This document shows, piece after piece, positions 33,869 through 44,463 of a DNA stretch of 46,651 bases; the first letter of the stretch is position 1; the number at the start of each line of letters is the position of its first letter. A model generated the notes under the pieces. The model did not search any database and had not been told where the DNA came from. It saw only the letters and a list, made by a program, of their open reading frames with translations. The stretch comes from Smithella sp. M82 (GTDB lineage: Bacteria; Desulfobacterota; Syntrophia; Syntrophales; Smithellaceae). Made by a program: the position numbers and the translations under genes. The stretch lies in contig MAEO01000107.1 in assembly GCA_001683985.1 (NCBI GenBank), positions 1-46,651 on the forward strand, given 5' to 3'.

Positions 33869-34312
33869 TCAGGTGTGGCCGAATCCGCCTTCACCCCTTT
33901 TTGTGTTTTTAAGTTCCGGTATTTCTTCCCATTCCACCTGAAGAACTTTTTGCACAACCATCTGTGCCAAACGCATTCCCCTTTTAACAACAAACGCATC
34001 TTCCCCGTGATTAATGACAATCAATGCAATCTCTCCACGATAATCTGCATCAATCGTACCCGGAGAATTAAGCAATGTTATTCCATTTTTTAAAGCCAGT
34101 CCGCTGCGCGGTCTTATTTGTGCTTCATAACCTTCCGGTAAAGCGACGGCAATCCCTGTTGGAATTTTTTTACGTTGACCGGGTAAAACAATTTCTTCTT
34201 CAGGCACAGCCGCAAATATATCCATCCCGGCGGCCTGATCGGTCATATATTGGGGTAAAGGAATATCTTCATTGCCCGATAATTTTTGGATATTAACTTT
34301 TATCTTTTCCAT
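33869..34312 (-). CDS. dut: dUTP diphosphatase
   Basis: A 147-residue trimeric dUTPase that hydrolyses dUTP to dUMP and so keeps uracil out of DNA. All five family motifs are present in order: AAGMDIFA, RPRSGLALK, GTIDADYRGEI (with the catalytic aspartate), RLAQMV and the C-terminal RGEGGFGHT arm. The start could be the ATG at 34312 or the in-frame TTG at 34321. GGGAG lies very close to the ATG, and neither choice has an ideal ribosome site. It is the last gene of the long translation/RNA run, 124 bases after pnp, with a hairpin between. Confidence 0.94.
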   Translation of the reverse strand: MEKIKVNIQKLSGNEDIPLPQYMTDQAAGMDIFAAVPEEEIVLPGQRKKIPTGIAVALPEGYEAQIRPRSGLALKNGITLLNSPGTIDADYRGEIALIVINHGEDAFVVKRGMRLAQMVVQKVLQVEWEEIPELKNTKRGEGGFGHT

Positions 34313-34387
34313 TTCTCCCAAACCGGTTTTATCAACTGTTTAAATTTAATATTGAGAAACGAATATTATTTTGGGGGAAAAGAACCG

Positions 34388-34417
34388 TTCTGTATTCGTA
34401 AAATAACGAATACAGAA
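34388..34417. terminator. Hairpin downstream of pnp
   Basis: TTCTGTATTCGT (34388-34399) pairs exactly with ACGAATACAGAA (34406-34417). On the minus strand it follows the pnp stop by about 28 bases, with a modest T-rich tail (GGTTCTTTT). It may be a weak terminator or an RNA-end stabiliser between pnp and dut. Confidence 0.6.
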
Positions 34418-34445
34418 TTGTTTTGAATAATTTCAAAAACCGGAC

Positions 34446-36566
34446 CTATTTAACTTCAGCTTCCAATGCTTCCTTGCGGCTGAGGCGAATCTTGCCGGCC
34501 TTATCGATTTCCAGCACCTTCACCATTACCTCATCACCTTCCTGCAATACATCGGTAACCCTGGCAATCCTCTCCCTGGCAATTTGTGAGATATGCAGCA
34601 GACCTTCCGTTCCGGGCAGGATTTCGACAAACGCGCCGAAGTCAACTATCTTCTTGACAGTGCCGCGGTAAATTTTACCGACCTCTGCTTCTTCGGTCAG
34701 CCATTTTACCATCGCCACAGCACGGGCTGCTGCTTCGGCATCGGCGGAAGCAATTGTTACGGTGCCGTCATCATCCACATCAATCGTAACTCCTGTTTCA
34801 CTGATAATCTGACGGATATTCTTGCCGCCGGATCCGATAACTGTACGAACCTGATCCTCCTTGACTTTAACTGTCGTAATACGGGGAGCATATTGCGATA
34901 TATCCGCCCTTGGCGCAGATAAAGTCTCACGGATTTTACCGATAATGTGCATACGACCGTCTCTTGCCTGAGCCAACGCTTTGCGCAAAATGTCTTCAGT
35001 AAGACCGTCAATTTTTATGTCCATCTGCATTGCGGTCACGCCTTTTTCCGTACCGCAAACTTTGAAATCCATATCCCCCGCATGATCTTCATCACCCAAA
35101 ATGTCCGATAAAATCACAACTTCGTCGCCTTCTTTCAGAAGTCCCATGGCAATACCTGCAACAATATCTCTTACAGGAACGCCTGCGTCCATCAGACACA
35201 AAATACCACCGCAGACAGTGGCCATTGAGGATGATCCGTTGGATGATAAAATTTCCGAAACAATTCTGATTGTATAGGGAAATGTTTCAGGAGGAGGCAA
35301 TACCGGCACCAGAGCCTTGCGGGCCAAAGCGCCGTGACCTATTTCTCTTCTGCCCGGGCTGCGCAAAGACCTTGCCTCACCCACACTGTAAGGAGGGAAA
35401 TTATAGTGCAGTAAAAACGATCTTGTTTCCTCACCACCTACGTAATCCATGCGTTGTTCATCGGCTGATGTGCCCAGCGTAAGAGCAGCTAAAGCCTGTG
35501 TCTCTCCTCGATTGAACAATGCCGAACCGTGAGCCCGCGGTAAAACACCGACTTCCGAACTTATCGGACGAATATCGGTTGAAGTCCGGCCGTCAATTCT
35601 CTTCTTTTCCTGAAGAATCATATCACGCAAAATACGGGATTCGATGTGTTCGATGATTGCCGCGACTTTTTTGCACAGCACCTCATTATCTCCGCCTATA
35701 TTTTTAATAACTGTTTCCCTGACATCACCCAGTTTGCTGTAACGTTCCAGCTTGCGCGGCAGGCTGTAACCTTCTTTTAAACCCGGCAGGGCTTCAGCAC
35801 GCACTCGAGCGATAAGTTCTTCATCAGGCGCAACTTCCTCCACCTGTCTTTTAGTTTTTCCGATTGCCGCTCTTATCTGATCCTGCAAATCAATAACAGG
35901 CCGGACAGCTTCCAATCCGAAATTAATAGCATCAACAATAATCTCTTCTGGAACTTCTTTAGCTTCACCTTCCATCATTACTAATTCCACGTCATAGGGA
36001 CGCCCCGACTTTCCCGGTGTGACTTTTCGTCCCACCAGAAATAGATTCATTTCGCTTTCTTTCATTTTTTCCGGCGACTCATTGGCAACCAGTTCGCCGT
36101 TGATGCGGCCGACACGCACACCGGCAATAGGCCCTTTAAACGGAATATCCGAAATTTCCAGCGCGGCAGAAGCGCCGATCATTGACGCGACGTCCGGATC
36201 GTTTTCCTTATCCACGGACAAAAGTGTAGCAACTAATTGCGTTTCCGAAAAATATCCTTTGGAAAACAAAGGGCGAATCGCGCGATCAATGATGCGCGAC
36301 GTTAGAATTTCCTTTTCATTCGGACGACCTTCACGTTTAAAAAACCCCCCGGGGATTTTACCGGCAGCAAAAGTCATTTCCTGGTAATCCACGGTTAGAG
36401 GCAAAAAATCCACACCGTCACGTATGTTTTTTGACGAAACCGCCGTAACCAAAACAACTGTATCACCGTAATAAACCAGTATCGCCCCATCGGCTTGCGC
36501 GGCAACATAATTCGCCTTCAGAGAAATATTTCTTCCGGCGAAATCTGTGCTAAACACATTACTCAT
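34446..36566 (-). CDS. pnp: Polyribonucleotide nucleotidyltransferase (PNPase)
   Basis: A 706-residue phosphorolytic 3'-to-5' exoribonuclease, a trimer and part of RNA decay complexes. Domains in order: a first RNase PH domain (1 to about 150), a helical linker, the active second RNase PH domain (about 310-540, with the acidic segment EDHAGDMDFKVCG), KH (about 550-610) and S1 (about 620-690, VDFGAFVEILPGTEGLLHIS). The start at 36566 (MSNVF) has GGAGG eight bases upstream; the longer frame from 36596 is not favoured. It lies after rpsO, the classical pair, with an imperfect long-range stem in the gap. Confidence 0.97.
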   Translation of the reverse strand: MSNVFSTDFAGRNISLKANYVAAQADGAILVYYGDTVVLVTAVSSKNIRDGVDFLPLTVDYQEMTFAAGKIPGGFFKREGRPNEKEILTSRIIDRAIRPLFSKGYFSETQLVATLLSVDKENDPDVASMIGASAALEISDIPFKGPIAGVRVGRINGELVANESPEKMKESEMNLFLVGRKVTPGKSGRPYDVELVMMEGEAKEVPEEIIVDAINFGLEAVRPVIDLQDQIRAAIGKTKRQVEEVAPDEELIARVRAEALPGLKEGYSLPRKLERYSKLGDVRETVIKNIGGDNEVLCKKVAAIIEHIESRILRDMILQEKKRIDGRTSTDIRPISSEVGVLPRAHGSALFNRGETQALAALTLGTSADEQRMDYVGGEETRSFLLHYNFPPYSVGEARSLRSPGRREIGHGALARKALVPVLPPPETFPYTIRIVSEILSSNGSSSMATVCGGILCLMDAGVPVRDIVAGIAMGLLKEGDEVVILSDILGDEDHAGDMDFKVCGTEKGVTAMQMDIKIDGLTEDILRKALAQARDGRMHIIGKIRETLSAPRADISQYAPRITTVKVKEDQVRTVIGSGGKNIRQIISETGVTIDVDDDGTVTIASADAEAAARAVAMVKWLTEEAEVGKIYRGTVKKIVDFGAFVEILPGTEGLLHISQIARERIARVTDVLQEGDEVMVKVLEIDKAGKIRLSRKEALEAEVK

Positions 36567-36612
36567 TAATTTTTCCTCCATCTGATTTTTAGGCATCGGT
36601 CATAAGAAATTC

Positions 36613-36692
36613 AAGGGCGAAACGCAAAAGCTAACAACCGCAAGCTTTTTATACTGCGCTTACGGTCAGGTTAACTTGTGTCTTCCGCCCTT
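36613..36692 (-). other. pnp leader RNA with long-range stem
   Basis: AAGGGCG (36613-36619) and CGCCCTT (36686-36692) close an 80-base region between rpsO and pnp that includes a smaller AAGCTT-centred element. In E. coli a comparable leader stem is cut by RNase III and used for pnp autoregulation. Conservation of that control here is inference. Confidence 0.35.
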
Positions 36693-36704
36693 AAATAATT
36701 TATT

Positions 36705-36971
36705 TTACTTTCTCAAACCCAGCCGTTTAATTATACTTCTATATCTTTCTATATCATTCTCTTTGACATAATTGAGCAGCCTTCTTCTCTGTCCAACCAG
36801 TTTGAGCAGGCCGCGACGCGAATGATGATCCTTTTTATGCTCTTTAAAATGCTCAGTTAAATATTCTATTCTGGCGCTCAAAAGAGCAATCTGGACTTCA
36901 GGGGATCCCGTATCCTTTTCATGAAGTCTGTAATCTGAAATTACTGCTTTTCTTTTATCCGAATTTAACAC
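36705..36971 (-). CDS. rpsO: Small ribosomal subunit protein S15
   Basis: An 88-residue primary 16S-binding protein of the 30S subunit. The family pattern is complete, with [16 protein letters not shown] and [25 protein letters not shown]. Translation begins at a GTG (36969-36971) after an AAAGGAGG. It lies between truB and pnp, 47 bases after truB. Confidence 0.97.
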   Translation of the reverse strand: MLNSDKRKAVISDYRLHEKDTGSPEVQIALLSARIEYLTEHFKEHKKDHHSRRGLLKLVGQRRRLLNYVKENDIERYRSIIKRLGLRK

Positions 36972-37018
36972 GCTTTTCCCTCCTTTGTAATCAAATCCTT
37001 ATTTATCTTAATTTATGT

Positions 37019-37966
37019 TTACTTGCCAATATTGTTAAATATGCGGACAATCCTGGCCGCCTGTCTTTTTCCATCATATTCAGAAAATTTATTCACTGAC
37101 TCCACCATTTCCGCCAAAGCCAAAAGATATCCGCTGTTATTGGTAAATTTTACCATATCTCCGGCTTTCAGAGAAGGAAGATTATGTTCTTTCATCATCT
37201 CCACGGAAGGCTGCCAACCGTTAAGCAATTTTGCCGCAGAATGATCTTCCAATTCTATTGTAGTCAGCAAAGGCAATAATTCCGACATCGGCAATATTTT
37301 TTTTAAAATCTCGTTTTTTTTATCATCACCTTCATAATTATTCAAAGAAACAGCCATTTCTTCGGAAAAAACGCCACTGCGCAAGCGGCGAAGATTATAC
37401 AAACACGCTCCACATCCGAGCAAATCTCCAATATCGGAACAAAGCGTCCTTATATATGTTCCCTTGGAACAGACAACCCGAAAAGTAACACAAGGCAGAG
37501 AAATGTCTTCAATGATAATACTGTTAATAGTTACCTTGCGCGGTTCAACTTTAAAAGAAACACCTTTTCTCGTCCATTTATATAATGGTTTCCCGCAATA
37601 TTTAACTGCAGAATAGGCTGGAGGCACTTGCTTAATTGTTCCTACCATCTGCATCATTACATTTCTTATTTTATCTTCGGTTACAGCAATATTTTCGGAT
37701 TGGGCGACGATTTTACCTTCAATATCCAAGGTATCCGTCTTCACACCCAACAGCATTGCAGCCAGATATTCCTTGTTTTCGTCAGTTAAAAATCCGGTCA
37801 GCTTCGTGGCTTCATTCAAACATACAGGAAGAACTCCCGTAGCCAGAGGATCGAGCGTTCCGGTATGGCCGGCTTTTTTTACCCCCAGAATCTTTTTCAC
37901 TTCAATGACAATATCATGCGAAGTTTTGCCGGCAGGCTTATCAATTATAATCACACCATCTATCAT
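37019..37966 (-). CDS. truB: tRNA pseudouridine(55) synthase
   Basis: A 315-residue enzyme that makes pseudouridine 55 in the T-loop of tRNAs. The catalytic aspartate is Asp39 in GHTGTLDPLATGVL. KEYLAAMLLGVKTDT, PPAYSAVK and RVVCSKGTYIRTLCSDIG are the other conserved blocks, and the C-terminal PUA-like region runs from about residue 240. It begins five bases after the end of nrnA. Confidence 0.97.
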   Translation of the reverse strand: MIDGVIIIDKPAGKTSHDIVIEVKKILGVKKAGHTGTLDPLATGVLPVCLNEATKLTGFLTDENKEYLAAMLLGVKTDTLDIEGKIVAQSENIAVTEDKIRNVMMQMVGTIKQVPPAYSAVKYCGKPLYKWTRKGVSFKVEPRKVTINSIIIEDISLPCVTFRVVCSKGTYIRTLCSDIGDLLGCGACLYNLRRLRSGVFSEEMAVSLNNYEGDDKKNEILKKILPMSELLPLLTTIELEDHSAAKLLNGWQPSVEMMKEHNLPSLKAGDMVKFTNNSGYLLALAEMVESVNKFSEYDGKRQAARIVRIFNNIGK

Positions 37967-37971
37967 AAACG

Positions 37972-38922
37972 TTAAACTTCCTTTATCGCTTCAATGACTC
38001 TCGTTTTAATTGATTCAATGTCGCCTTTAATCCAGCAGGCCGCAGCATGAATATGACCGCCGCCGCCGAACTTTTTCGCCACTTTTTCCACATTTACATC
38101 GGCTTTGGAACGTAGACTTAATTTATAATTATTGTCCCCTCGTTGAGTATAAAGAACAGACACCTCGATGCCCTTCACCGTACGCGGAATATCGACGAAT
38201 CCTTCAGTGAGTTCCCAGGATGCGCTTGTTTCCTGTAAAGCTTTTTGTGTTACAATCAGGGATCCCACTTTATTTTTCAAATCCAGCGATAAGGTTTCCA
38301 ATGCTTTGGCCAGCAACTTTAATCTTGCCGGATTATCACTTTCGTAAATGTTTTCCGAAATCCATTGCGGATTGGCGCCGTTTGCTACTAGATGTTCTGC
38401 GGCCCGGAACGTTTCCTTTGTAGTGCTCGAATAACGGAAATTACCCGTATCCGTAATAATCGCCGCATATAAATTCGTTGAAATGTCTTTTGACATTTTA
38501 AATTTCATTGCCCGCATCAAACGAAACAACAGCTCGCCTGTTGAACCGGCACGAGCATCCAGCATTTTCAGAGCACAAAAACCATTATTGGAAACATGAT
38601 GATCAATATTTATCAATTTCTTAATTTTGCCGATTTTCTCCGCTTCATCCCCGACTCTTGTCAAGTCGCTGCAATCCAGAACAATGCCCACATCATACTG
38701 ATCAATATTGTTTATACTATAAACTATATCCTGCGCTGCCGGCAAAAACCGATAACGTTCCGGAGTGCGATCCTGATTATAGACAACAACTGTTTTCCCC
38801 ATCTCTTTCAACATCAGGTAAAGAGCCAGTTCCGAACCGACAGCGTCTCCATCCGGTCTTACATGAGCTGTAATTAGAAAATTTTGCCCTTCGTTTATTG
38901 CGGCAATAATTTCATTAATCAT
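37972..38922 (-). CDS. nrnA: DHH phosphoesterase, NrnA-like oligoribonuclease/pAp phosphatase
   Basis: A 316-residue DHH/DHHA1 protein. The metal-binding motifs are HVRPDGDAVGS (His20, Asp24, Asp26), the LDCSD segment, NIDHHVSN and TDTGNFRYSST; the C-terminal DHHA1 has GGGGHIHAAAC for substrate binding. NrnA degrades nano-RNA of 2-5 nucleotides and dephosphorylates pAp. It overlaps the end of rbfA by eight bases and is followed by truB after five. Confidence 0.92.
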   Translation of the reverse strand: MINEIIAAINEGQNFLITAHVRPDGDAVGSELALYLMLKEMGKTVVVYNQDRTPERYRFLPAAQDIVYSINNIDQYDVGIVLDCSDLTRVGDEAEKIGKIKKLINIDHHVSNNGFCALKMLDARAGSTGELLFRLMRAMKFKMSKDISTNLYAAIITDTGNFRYSSTTKETFRAAEHLVANGANPQWISENIYESDNPARLKLLAKALETLSLDLKNKVGSLIVTQKALQETSASWELTEGFVDIPRTVKGIEVSVLYTQRGDNNYKLSLRSKADVNVEKVAKKFGGGGHIHAAACWIKGDIESIKTRVIEAIKEV

Positions 38923-39274
38923 TTTTTTCTTCCTGTTTGGCTATTTGAGCCAACAATTTTTCAATGCGATTGCCATATCCAAAAGACTGATCGTGAACAA
39001 AAGTAAGTTCCGGCACATAACGCAACTGAATTCTTTTTCCCAGCTCGCGACGGATAAAACCGGCGGCCTGAGTCAAACCGGTTTTTATCTCCTCAGTACA
39101 TTCGTCTTTCCCCATCTCAACAAAATAAATCCTGGCGTTACGCAGATCATCAGCTACTTTCACGGCTGTTATGGTAACTAAATGCAAGCGGGGATCTTTG
39201 ACCTCTCTTACAATAATATCCGACATCTCCGCTCTTATCAATTCGGCCACCCTGTCCGCTCTTTTAAATTTCAT
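38915..39274 (-). CDS. rbfA: Ribosome-binding factor A
   Basis: A 119-residue KH-fold protein needed for late 30S maturation. RADRVAELIRAEMSDIIVREVKDPRL and the strand pair DDLRNARIYFVEMG match the family, ending with RYVPELTFVHDQSFGYGNRIEKLL. It overlaps the ylxP-like gene by 11 bases and nrnA by eight, which indicates tight translational coupling. Confidence 0.95.
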   Translation of the reverse strand: MKFKRADRVAELIRAEMSDIIVREVKDPRLHLVTITAVKVADDLRNARIYFVEMGKDECTEEIKTGLTQAAGFIRRELGKRIQLRYVPELTFVHDQSFGYGNRIEKLLAQIAKQEEKND

Positions 39275-39602
39275 CGTATTTGCTTATTTTTTCATCCGTC
39301 GCTTCCAGAAAATCGGAAACAACCATAATTTCTATTCTGCTTCCCAGCACTTCTGCTGCATGCAAATTATCAACAAATCTAAGTATATGATCAACCTTTC
39401 CGTTTATATATCTGGATTCATTGCCGACAACCGCGAAACCTATTTCGGCCATTTTATAATTATCAAGATCGCCAATTTCCGCGATTGATATATTAAACTC
39501 GTTTTGTGTCCGTTTTAAAATTTTATTCAAAACGCTTCTTTTTTCTTTTAGAGAGCCGCTTTCGCGGATTCGCAGATTTATGATTCCATAGCCAATAACC
39601 AT
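39264..39602 (-). CDS. ylxP: DUF503 (YlxP-like) protein
   Basis: A 112-residue protein of the DUF503 family, which is almost always found next to rbfA and infB. LKEKRSVLNKILKRTQNEFNIS is the hallmark segment. The fold is ferredoxin-like and the function is not firmly known; a role in ribosome assembly or translation is guessed from conserved position. The start at 39602 is chosen because GGGGAGAAAG lies just upstream; an extended frame to 39623 is less likely. Confidence 0.88.
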   Translation of the reverse strand: MVIGYGIINLRIRESGSLKEKRSVLNKILKRTQNEFNISIAEIGDLDNYKMAEIGFAVVGNESRYINGKVDHILRFVDNLHAAEVLGSRIEIMVVSDFLEATDEKISKYDEI

Positions 39603-39684
39603 AAAACTTTCTCCCCAAATCACACAGCCATGGAAAACCCAGAACAGTCAGATGTTGGCTTGCAGATAAATGTATTAAAACACT

Positions 39685-42333
39685 CTACTCTAATTTCTTT
39701 TCCAGTTTCTCCGTTATATAAGATTCAATTACATCGCCCAGGTGAATGTCGTTAAATCCTTCAATGCCGATACCACATTCAAAACCGGCGGTTACTTCCC
39801 TGGCATCATCCCTGAACCTCTTCAAGGACATCACTTTGCCGTCGAAAGCTGTAACACCGTCGCGAACAAGTTTTAAGTTGCCTGAACGTGTTATCTTTCC
39901 GTCGGTAACAAAACATCCGGCTATAGTGCCAATTTTAGGAATCTTGAAAATTTCACGGACTTCTGCGCGCCCCTGAACGATTTCCTTATATTCCGGTTCC
40001 AGCAGTCCTTCCATTGCTGCCCGTACGTCCGCAATGACGTTGTAAATAACATCATAAAGCTTAATTTCTACACCTTCCTGCCGGGCAATCTCCACCACCC
40101 GTGCGTCCGGTCTTACATTAAATCCGATAATAATTGCTCCGGAAGCGGAAGCAAGTATGACATCTGTTTCGCTGATTGCACCTGTAGAACTATGAATAAT
40201 TTTTAGTTTTATATCGTCTGTTGAAAGCTTATTCAAAGCATCGGAAATCGCACCTATTGATCCTTGCACATCCGCTTTGATAATAACATTGCAGTCTTTT
40301 ACGCCTTCTTTTATTCTTTGATACAGCTGATCTAAAGTAACTTTGGAAAAACCGGATATTTCTTTTTCTCTTTCTTTTCTTATCCAATAATCGGCAATGC
40401 TGCGTGCTTTCTTTTCATCTTCAACGCAGAAAAACTCCGCACCGGTTTGAGGAACACCGGAAAATCCGATTACTTCCACCGGCATGGACGGTCCGGCTTC
40501 TTTGATGCGCCTGCCCTGATCATTAATTATTGCCCGCACGCGGCCAAATTCAGTTTTAGAAACGAAGGAATCGCCTTCTCTCAGAGTGCCTTCCTGAATT
40601 AAAACCGTCGCTACAGGGCCGCGTCCGCGATCCAATTTAGCCTCAATAATAATACCTCGAGCCGGAAGGTCAGGATCGGCTTTTAATTCCATCACATCGG
40701 CTTGCAGTAAAATCATCTCCAGCAATTCTTCAATATTAATTTTCTTTTTAGCGGAAACCTCGCAGAAAATTGTATCACCGCCCCATTGTTCCGATAAAAG
40801 CCCATATTCAATGAGAGCATGTTTAATCTTATCGGGATCGGCGCCAGGTTTATCAATTTTGTTTATTGCCACAATAATCGGCACTCCGGCAACCCTGGAA
40901 TGATTGATAGCCTCAATTGTTTGTCCCATCACACCATCATCCGCAGCTACAACCAAAACAACGATATCGGTTACCTGCGCGCCACGCGCCCGCATTGCCG
41001 TAAATGCTTCATGACCCGGTGTGTCCAGGAAAACTATGTCGCGGTTATTGATGTGAACGTGATAAGCGCCGATAGCCTGCGTAATTCCACCGGCTTCGCC
41101 ATCAATTACATTTGATTGCCTTATTGCATCTAAAAGTGAAGTTTTCCCATGATCGACGTGCCCCATAATCGTTACAACCGGTGCACGAGGTTTAAGATTT
41201 ACCTGGACGGACGAAGTTTTTAACATTGATTCGTTAAGTTCCACTTCCGCCGATTCGACCTGAAAACTGAATTCAGAAGCAACAAGGGCAGCCGTATCGT
41301 AATCTATGGCCTGATTGATGGTCGCCATAACGCCCATAGCCATTAATTTGTTGATTACTTCGCTTACCTTCACCCCCATTCTTTTGGCTAATTCGCCGAC
41401 TGCAATCGTTTCTCCGACTTTAATACGTCTTTTAATTGCCTTGGGAATGGTGATTTCTGTTTTTTTCATTTTGGCAGGAACAACTTTTTTCATTTCCCGC
41501 CATTTGACATAACTTACTTCATCTTCTTCATTATGCTTTTGTAATCTCTTCTCTATTTTTTTCTCTAAAATCTTGCGTAAAGGGACTATTTTTTCTTCTT
41601 CAATAAATACCTCTACCGGACCCTTACCCTTTTTCTTTGGCTTTTCCGCAGGAGGAATAGATATTCTTTCACCAGATTTCAGAGGCGACTTCTGAGAGAC
41701 AACCTTATCGGGTTCCGGCTTGACAATTTTGTGCTTTACAACAGGCGGCTTTACGGAAATGGGCGGCGGTTGTTTTATTTTTTCAGCCACAGCTTCATCC
41801 GCCGCAGGTTTAACAGCAGGCTCTTCTTTCATTTCGACCTTCTGAATTTTTTGTGTAGGCGGAACCTTATCCTCAACCGACACAATGACAGGCTTTTCAA
41901 TTACTTCTTCCTTCTGTATTTTATCTTTAGGTTGTTCAGGTATTACCGCTTCTTTCTTTAGAACAGGAACCTCTGGATGTTGTTCTTTTACAACTTTTTC
42001 AACCTTTGCCACCGGTTTTGAAGTTGCTTTTTCCGCTTTTTCTGCTGAAACCTTTTCCTGTTGTTCTTCCTTCTTCTCCGGAACTTCTTCAACCGGCGGC
42101 TCAATAAATGTGCGAACGGTGCGACGTCTGATTACCGTGGATTTTATTCTTTCTTCCACGGTTTCACGATGTTCGGTAGCTGATAACGCTTTTTTTATTC
42201 TTTCCACTTCGCTCTCCTCCAAAGAAGAGGAAGCGGCTTTAACCGCAATGCCGATTTTTTCCAGATGAGCAATCAGCACTTTATTTTCCAAGCCCAGCTC
42301 TTTGGCTACTTCATGAACTCGCTTTTTCGGCAT
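39685..42333 (-). CDS. infB: Translation initiation factor IF-2
   Basis: An 882-residue GTPase that brings initiator tRNA to the 30S subunit. The N-terminus has an IF2_N domain ([19 protein letters not shown]). A long low-complexity Lys/Glu/Pro/Val-rich stretch (about residues 70-245) follows, then a second IF2_N (about 300-360). The G domain carries [14 protein letters not shown] (about residue 390), DTPGHEAF and NKIDKPG, followed by domains II, III and C2. No internal start with a strong ribosome site was sought exhaustively. GGAG lies ten bases before the ATG. It follows nusA by 38 bases. Confidence 0.97.
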   Translation of the reverse strand: MPKKRVHEVAKELGLENKVLIAHLEKIGIAVKAASSSLEESEVERIKKALSATEHRETVEERIKSTVIRRRTVRTFIEPPVEEVPEKKEEQQEKVSAEKAEKATSKPVAKVEKVVKEQHPEVPVLKKEAVIPEQPKDKIQKEEVIEKPVIVSVEDKVPPTQKIQKVEMKEEPAVKPAADEAVAEKIKQPPPISVKPPVVKHKIVKPEPDKVVSQKSPLKSGERISIPPAEKPKKKGKGPVEVFIEEEKIVPLRKILEKKIEKRLQKHNEEDEVSYVKWREMKKVVPAKMKKTEITIPKAIKRRIKVGETIAVGELAKRMGVKVSEVINKLMAMGVMATINQAIDYDTAALVASEFSFQVESAEVELNESMLKTSSVQVNLKPRAPVVTIMGHVDHGKTSLLDAIRQSNVIDGEAGGITQAIGAYHVHINNRDIVFLDTPGHEAFTAMRARGAQVTDIVVLVVAADDGVMGQTIEAINHSRVAGVPIIVAINKIDKPGADPDKIKHALIEYGLLSEQWGGDTIFCEVSAKKKINIEELLEMILLQADVMELKADPDLPARGIIIEAKLDRGRGPVATVLIQEGTLREGDSFVSKTEFGRVRAIINDQGRRIKEAGPSMPVEVIGFSGVPQTGAEFFCVEDEKKARSIADYWIRKEREKEISGFSKVTLDQLYQRIKEGVKDCNVIIKADVQGSIGAISDALNKLSTDDIKLKIIHSSTGAISETDVILASASGAIIIGFNVRPDARVVEIARQEGVEIKLYDVIYNVIADVRAAMEGLLEPEYKEIVQGRAEVREIFKIPKIGTIAGCFVTDGKITRSGNLKLVRDGVTAFDGKVMSLKRFRDDAREVTAGFECGIGIEGFNDIHLGDVIESYITEKLEKKLE

Positions 42334-42371
42334 GCACGAAATTCTCCATATTAAATTTCTTGATTTTAATA

Positions 42372-43646
42372 TTATAATTCAATTTTTTTATTATTTACGG
42401 CTTCTTCAATTAATATTTTTCCCGCTGTCTCAATCCATTGTTGGGCAGCTTTCTCACTTATACCCGGAATCGAAGATAACACCTCCGGTTCTGCTACTGC
42501 CAGCATAGCAATGCTTTTAATGCCTTTACTGACAAGCTTCTCTGCGATAGCCGGTCCAATCCCCGCAATTTTTGTCAGCTCATTGTTTCCTTCCTGATCT
42601 TCCTGTGTAGCAAGAGCCATCGTTTCACTCTTCATGTCAATGTTCCATCCTGTAAGTTTAACTGCCAGCCGGACATTTTGCCCGTTCTTACCAATGGCCA
42701 GAGAAAGTTGATCATCGGGAACAACAACCGTCATGGTTTTATTGTCATCATCAATAAACACCCTGCTGACCTTGGCGGGAGACAGTGCACTGCTTACATA
42801 TTTTGCCGCATCATCGCTGTAAGGAATAATATCTATCTTTTCACCGCGTAATTCCTGCACGACACTCTGTACTCGAGAACCTCTCATACCAACGCATGCG
42901 CCTACAGGATCGATATCCTTATCTTTGGATCTTACGGAAATCTTACCTCTTTTGCCCGGTTCTCTAGCAACATTGACAATATCAATAAGCCCTTCCGAAA
43001 TTTCCGGAACTTCCACTTCGAAAAGCGCCTTTAAAAATGCCGGATGCGTGCGGGACATGATTATTTGCGGTCCCTTGGAATTTTTCTTTACTTCAATTAT
43101 ATACGACCGGATTCTTTCTCCTCTTTTATAAGTTTCCCGATGGATTTGTTCGGTTATAGGCACTACACCTTCTGCGCGTCCTAAATTGACAATAATATTG
43201 CCTCCTTCAAATCTTTGGACAAAACCATTGACCAATTCGCCTTTTCTATCTTTATATTCTTCATAAATATTGTCGCTTTCCGCATCTTTAACTCTTTGAA
43301 TAATTATTTGTTTTGCCATCTGTACGGCAATACGTCCAAAGGAACTTGTTTCAATTTTCATTCCCAGACTGTCGCCGGGTTCAGCGCCTTCATCGAGTTT
43401 TTCTCTTGCCTCGTCTTTAGAAATTTGTGTTTCGGGATCAACGACTTTATCGACAACGGTTTTGAATTGAAAAACTTCAATTTCTCCGGTTTCATCGTTG
43501 TAATGAGCTTCTATATCAACATTCTGTCCAAGTTTTTTAGTTGCGGCTGTAAGCATTGCCGCTTCCAGCGCACCGGTAATAATATCTTTATTTATACCCT
43601 TGTCCTTACCCATCTGTTCAATCAGACGTTTAAGTTCTGGTAACAT
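42372..43646 (-). CDS. nusA: Transcription elongation/termination factor NusA
   Basis: A 424-residue RNA polymerase-associated protein. In order: N-terminal RNAP-binding domain (about 1-125), S1 (about 130-200), two KH domains (about 225-345, with [19 protein letters not shown] and [18 protein letters not shown]) and one C-terminal helix-hairpin-helix region (about 365-420, [17 protein letters not shown]). It controls pausing, termination and antitermination, which fits its position behind a terminator-like hairpin that it could itself influence. GGGAGG precedes the ATG. Confidence 0.97.
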   Translation of the reverse strand: MLPELKRLIEQMGKDKGINKDIITGALEAAMLTAATKKLGQNVDIEAHYNDETGEIEVFQFKTVVDKVVDPETQISKDEAREKLDEGAEPGDSLGMKIETSSFGRIAVQMAKQIIIQRVKDAESDNIYEEYKDRKGELVNGFVQRFEGGNIIVNLGRAEGVVPITEQIHRETYKRGERIRSYIIEVKKNSKGPQIIMSRTHPAFLKALFEVEVPEISEGLIDIVNVAREPGKRGKISVRSKDKDIDPVGACVGMRGSRVQSVVQELRGEKIDIIPYSDDAAKYVSSALSPAKVSRVFIDDDNKTMTVVVPDDQLSLAIGKNGQNVRLAVKLTGWNIDMKSETMALATQEDQEGNNELTKIAGIGPAIAEKLVSKGIKSIAMLAVAEPEVLSSIPGISEKAAQQWIETAGKILIEEAVNNKKIEL

Positions 43647-43710
43647 TCACAAAATCCTCCCTTTATTTAACTTATATATTGCAGAATCTCAGCCTCTCGG
43701 CATTAATTAT

Positions 43711-44193
43711 TTATATTTTTAATTCATCTGGCATCGCCAGATTGGCTTTATTGATATCCTGCAGAGGAATCCGGTAAATTTTTCCGGAAATATCAATCAA
43801 AACCATTTTTCGGCCATTCTCTTCGACATAATCCGAAAGAATGCCGTGAAAATTTTTTATCCCCTCAATTTTTATGTTTGTCTTAATATTTACTTTTGAT
43901 CCTTTATACTTAACAAAATCCTGATCACGCGATATCGGCCTGTCAATACCGGGAGAAGAAACTTCCAGCGTATAGGAACCGTTAATAACTTCGCGAATAT
44001 CGAAAATATCGCCTAACTGATTGCTGATATTCGCACAATCATCAAGTGTAATGCCGCCCTCTTTATCGAGGAAAAGCCGTATAATCCAGCGTGAATGCAT
44101 TTTTATGCATTCCACGTGAATCAATTCCATTCCTTCTGAAACAACAACCGGCTCGGCCAACTGCCGGATTTTTTCTTTTACATCGTAATCCAT
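43711..44193 (-). CDS. rimP: Ribosome maturation factor RimP
   Basis: A 160-residue 30S maturation factor. GITLDDCANISNQLGDIFD, YTLEVSSPGIDRPI and the Sm-like C-terminal domain (about 90-155) mark the family. It is the first protein gene of the nusA-infB operon. Only about 16 bases separate its ATG from a terminator-like hairpin, and the ribosome site (ACGG) is poor. Expression may therefore depend on read-through from the tRNA promoter. Confidence 0.94.
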   Translation of the reverse strand: MDYDVKEKIRQLAEPVVVSEGMELIHVECIKMHSRWIIRLFLDKEGGITLDDCANISNQLGDIFDIREVINGSYTLEVSSPGIDRPISRDQDFVKYKGSKVNIKTNIKIEGIKNFHGILSDYVEENGRKMVLIDISGKIYRIPLQDINKANLAMPDELKI

Positions 44194-44200
44194 AACCGTT

Positions 44201-44231
44201 TAAAAAATAAAAAAGTGGGCAGGGGCCCACT
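44201..44231 (-). terminator. Intrinsic terminator/attenuator between tRNA-Gly and rimP
   Basis: On the minus strand AGTGGGC-CCCT-GCCCACT (44214-44231) is followed by TTTTTTATTTTTTA (44201-44213). The T-run ends only about eight bases before the rimP start. It could free the tRNA 3' end and limit read-through into rimP-nusA-infB. Confidence 0.75.
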
Positions 44232-44370
44232 CATCAATTCATATCGATGGTTTGATAATTTGCTAGCATACTATTACAGACAATGCAAGTATTATTTCTG
44301 CGGTCTGAAAGCTGCTAAGTAGCTAATCACGGGTATGAATTCCCAAGAGTAGTTTCGAATTTATACATGC

Positions 44371-44463
44371 CGCATACGCGGGATAATTCGACTAGCAAGT
44401 TTTAATACGATTAGGTTTCTGAAGCTTCTACAATCCCGCATACGCGGGATAATTCGACTAGCG
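44371..44463. repeat. Direct pair of hairpin repeats upstream of rimP
   Basis: CGCATACGCGGGATAATTCG followed by ACTAGC occurs at 44371-44397 and again at 44437-44463, 66 bases apart, with one difference. Each begins with a CCCGC-ATAC-GCGGG stem (the first has CCGC only). Between hairpin 44214 and the tRNA (44234-44506) there is no gene; this repeat pair is the only structure besides degenerate motifs. Confidence 0.7.

Noticed and set aside
41731..42268. Phe/Arg-rich and Ser/Thr-rich plus-strand frames opposite infB
   Set aside because: They mirror the low-complexity Lys/Glu/Pro region of IF-2.
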